From NCBI GenBank assembly GCA_035509415.1, contig DATJLQ010000119.1, positions 1-5,466 on the forward strand: a stretch of DNA of 5,466 bases, written 5' to 3'. This DNA comes from DATJLQ01 sp035509415. Lineage in GTDB: Bacteria; Pseudomonadota; Alphaproteobacteria; JACZXZ01. Below, piece by piece: positions 4,134 through 5,466 of the stretch (its first letter is position 1; each line of letters opens with the position of its first letter). The position numbers and the translations under genes are program-made. The notes under the pieces were generated by a model. That model saw only the letters and a list, made by a program, of their open reading frames with translations. It was not told the DNA's origin and did no database searches.

Positions 4134-5384
4134 TTGATTTTCGGGCATAAAGCGCGTTTTTCGGCGGTTTTCCTGGCTTTCGGGCTTGCGGCGCTGGCGG
4201 CCGCCCCCGCGGCCTCCGCCCGCATCACCTCGATCGTGGTGGACGCGAGCACCGGGCAGGTGCTCGAGGCGCACGACGCGGATACCCACAATTATCCCGC
4301 GTCGCTCACCAAGATGATGACCCTCTACCTCACCTTCGAGGCGCTCAAGGAGGGCCGCATCCACCTGAATACGGTGATGCACGCCTCGGCCCACGCGGCG
4401 GCCCAGGTTCCGGCCAAGATCGACCTCTACCCGGGCGAGGCCATCACGGTCCAGCAGGCGATCCTGGCGATCACGGTCAAGTCGGCGAACGACGCGGCGG
4501 TGGTGCTGGGCGAGACCCTCGGCGGCACCGAGAGCCACTTCGCCGAGCTCATGAACCGCAAGGCGCGCCAGCTCGGCATGTATTCGACCAGCTTCCGCAA
4601 CGCCTCGGGCCTTCCCAACCCGGGCCAGATGACCACGGCGCGCGACATGGCGACCCTGGCGCGCGCGATCCTCAGCGACTACCCCGCGGATTACCGCTAT
4701 TTCGACGCGCGCGAGTTCACCTTCAACGGCGTCACCATCCCGACCCATGACCACGTCCTGCTCGAATACCCGGGCGCCGACGGGTTCAAGACCGGCTACA
4801 TCCACGCCTCGGGCTTCAACATCGTCTCGTCCGCCGTGCGCGACGGGCACCGGATCATCGGCGTCGTGCTGGGCGGCAAGACCTATGCCGAGCGCGATCG
4901 CGTGGTCATGAACCTGCTCAATGTCGGCTTCGAGCGCGAGCACGTCATGGTCGCGAGCGCGATGCCCCGTCTCTCGCTCGTGGCAAGCGCCCATGCGGCC
5001 GAGCCGGTACCGAGCGCGCCGCCCGCGGCGGCGCTCGAAACCGTGGCGACCGTGGCGCCGACCGGCGCTACCGTCGACGCCGCGCCGGCCGAGATGGCCG
5101 ACGACGCGCCGCCGGCCGACTGGTCGATCCAGGTCGGCGCCTTCGGCCGCTACGCGCTCGCCCAATGGGCCGCGCGCCGCGCGCTCCAGCTCTCGCCCTC
5201 GCTCCACGAGGCGACCGTCGCGATCGGCAAGGTCAAGGTCGCGAGCGGCACGGTCTATCGCGCGCGCTTCGTCGGCCTGAGCGAGGGAGAAGCGCGCTCG
5301 GCCTGCGCCTCGCTCCGGAAGCGCCGCGGCGAGTGCCTCCTGGTCGCCCCGGGCGGCGACCGCGCGGTGGCGCAGAACCAATAA
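4134..5384 (+). CDS. Secreted D-alanyl-D-alanine carboxypeptidase (S11) with SPOR domain
   Basis: Penicillin-binding serine DD-carboxypeptidase that removes the terminal D-Ala of peptidoglycan pentapeptides in the periplasm. It is 416 aa from a TTG start. Residues 1-29 form a Sec signal peptide (K6, R8, hydrophobic core, ASA cleavage site after 29). The S11 domain (about 30-265) has all three active-site motifs: SLTK (57-60, nucleophile S57), SAN (117-119) and KTG (219-221). An Ala/Pro-rich linker (about 285-328) leads to a SPOR domain (about 328-406, starting WSIQVGAF) with C391 and C401, which might form a disulfide. SPOR domains bind glycan strands stripped of stem peptides at the division septum. 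Unlike E. coli PBP5/PBP6 it lacks the beta-rich C-terminal domain and amphipathic membrane anchor; the SPOR domain probably replaces them. It has its own promoter and no operon partner in view. dacC or dacA would be a guess. Confidence 0.94.
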   Translation: MIFGHKARFSAVFLAFGLAALAAAPAASARITSIVVDASTGQVLEAHDADTHNYPASLTKMMTLYLTFEALKEGRIHLNTVMHASAHAAAQVPAKIDLYPGEAITVQQAILAITVKSANDAAVVLGETLGGTESHFAELMNRKARQLGMYSTSFRNASGLPNPGQMTTARDMATLARAILSDYPADYRYFDAREFTFNGVTIPTHDHVLLEYPGADGFKTGYIHASGFNIVSSAVRDGHRIIGVVLGGKTYAERDRVVMNLLNVGFEREHVMVASAMPRLSLVASAHAAEPVPSAPPAAALETVATVAPTGATVDAAPAEMADDAPPADWSIQVGAFGRYALAQWAARRALQLSPSLHEATVAIGKVKVASGTVYRARFVGLSEGEARSACASLRKRRGECLLVAPGGDRAVAQNQ

Positions 5385-5403
5385 TTCCGTTCTTCGGAGC
5401 GCG

Positions 5404-5466
5404 TCAGCCGCGCGTGGCCGCGAGCCAGCGGACGATGGCGCGTTGCCAACGCCGCTTGTGGCGCCG
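5404..5466 (-). CDS. Possible C-terminal end of a convergent gene, cut by the window edge
   Basis: On the minus strand an open frame enters from the right edge and ends at TGA (5406-5404), giving 20 residues: RRHKRRWQRAIVRWLAATRG. The basic, Trp-containing tail looks like a plausible protein end, and the spacing of 19 bp after the dacC-like stop would suit a convergent gene. It is too short to recognise a family, and chance open frame is quite possible. Confidence 0.3.
   Translation of the reverse strand, partial: RRHKRRWQRAIVRWLAATRG

Noticed and set aside
4047..5381. Long open frame on the minus strand opposite the dacC-like gene
   Set aside because: Arg/Gly/Asp-rich antisense shadow with no family resemblance; the plus strand has a complete signal peptide, active-site motifs and SPOR domain.
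5385..5400. Small TCCG/CGGA hairpin after the dacC-like stop as a terminator
   Set aside because: Only four base pairs and no U tract on either strand; not enough to call.

Overview
The window is GC-rich chromosomal DNA, most likely from an alphaproteobacterium. The evidence is a ClpS-ClpA N-end-rule pair, an alphaproteobacterial-style phasin, a D-Ala-D-Ala carboxypeptidase fused to a SPOR domain, and a striking local cluster of GANTC, the target of the alphaproteobacterial cell-cycle methylase CcrM. A Rhodospirillales-like origin is a guess from the phasin type and gene order; nothing here fixes the genus. I see no insertion sequence, prophage, CRISPR array, tRNA or rRNA, and no base-composition sign of recent transfer.

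Layout. Reading leftward on the minus strand are a phasin gene (3643-3116) with its own promoter and terminator, then clpS (2719-2390), then clpA (2356-59), which ends at an intrinsic terminator at the left edge. clpS and clpA are 33 nt apart and probably form an operon. Divergent from the phasin, on the plus strand, is a secreted penicillin-binding-protein-type carboxypeptidase with a C-terminal SPOR domain (4134-5384), starting at TTG. The last 63 bases may hold the C-terminal end of a convergent minus-strand gene that runs off the window.

Function. ClpS recognises proteins with N-terminal degrons and passes them to ClpA, the AAA+ unfoldase that feeds ClpP. The phasin coats polyhydroxyalkanoate granules. 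The S11 carboxypeptidase trims peptidoglycan stem peptides in the periplasm and is probably taken to the division site by its SPOR domain. These are three separate functions placed side by side.

The most interesting material is in the two intergenic regions. The phasin promoter has a consensus -35 and is flanked by two inverted copies of a TGCACTGCA-type motif, as expected for a PhaR-like repressor. The dacC-like promoter carries five GANTC sites in 68 bp, one over the -10 and two in the spacer, which suggests CcrM/GcrA cell-cycle control. Upstream of clpS lie a 15-bp tandem repeat, a long imperfect hairpin and a possible promoter, and the open frame could encode an acidic pentapeptide-repeat extension of ClpS. 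I found no wholly new multi-gene system; the coding genes are conserved housekeeping families.
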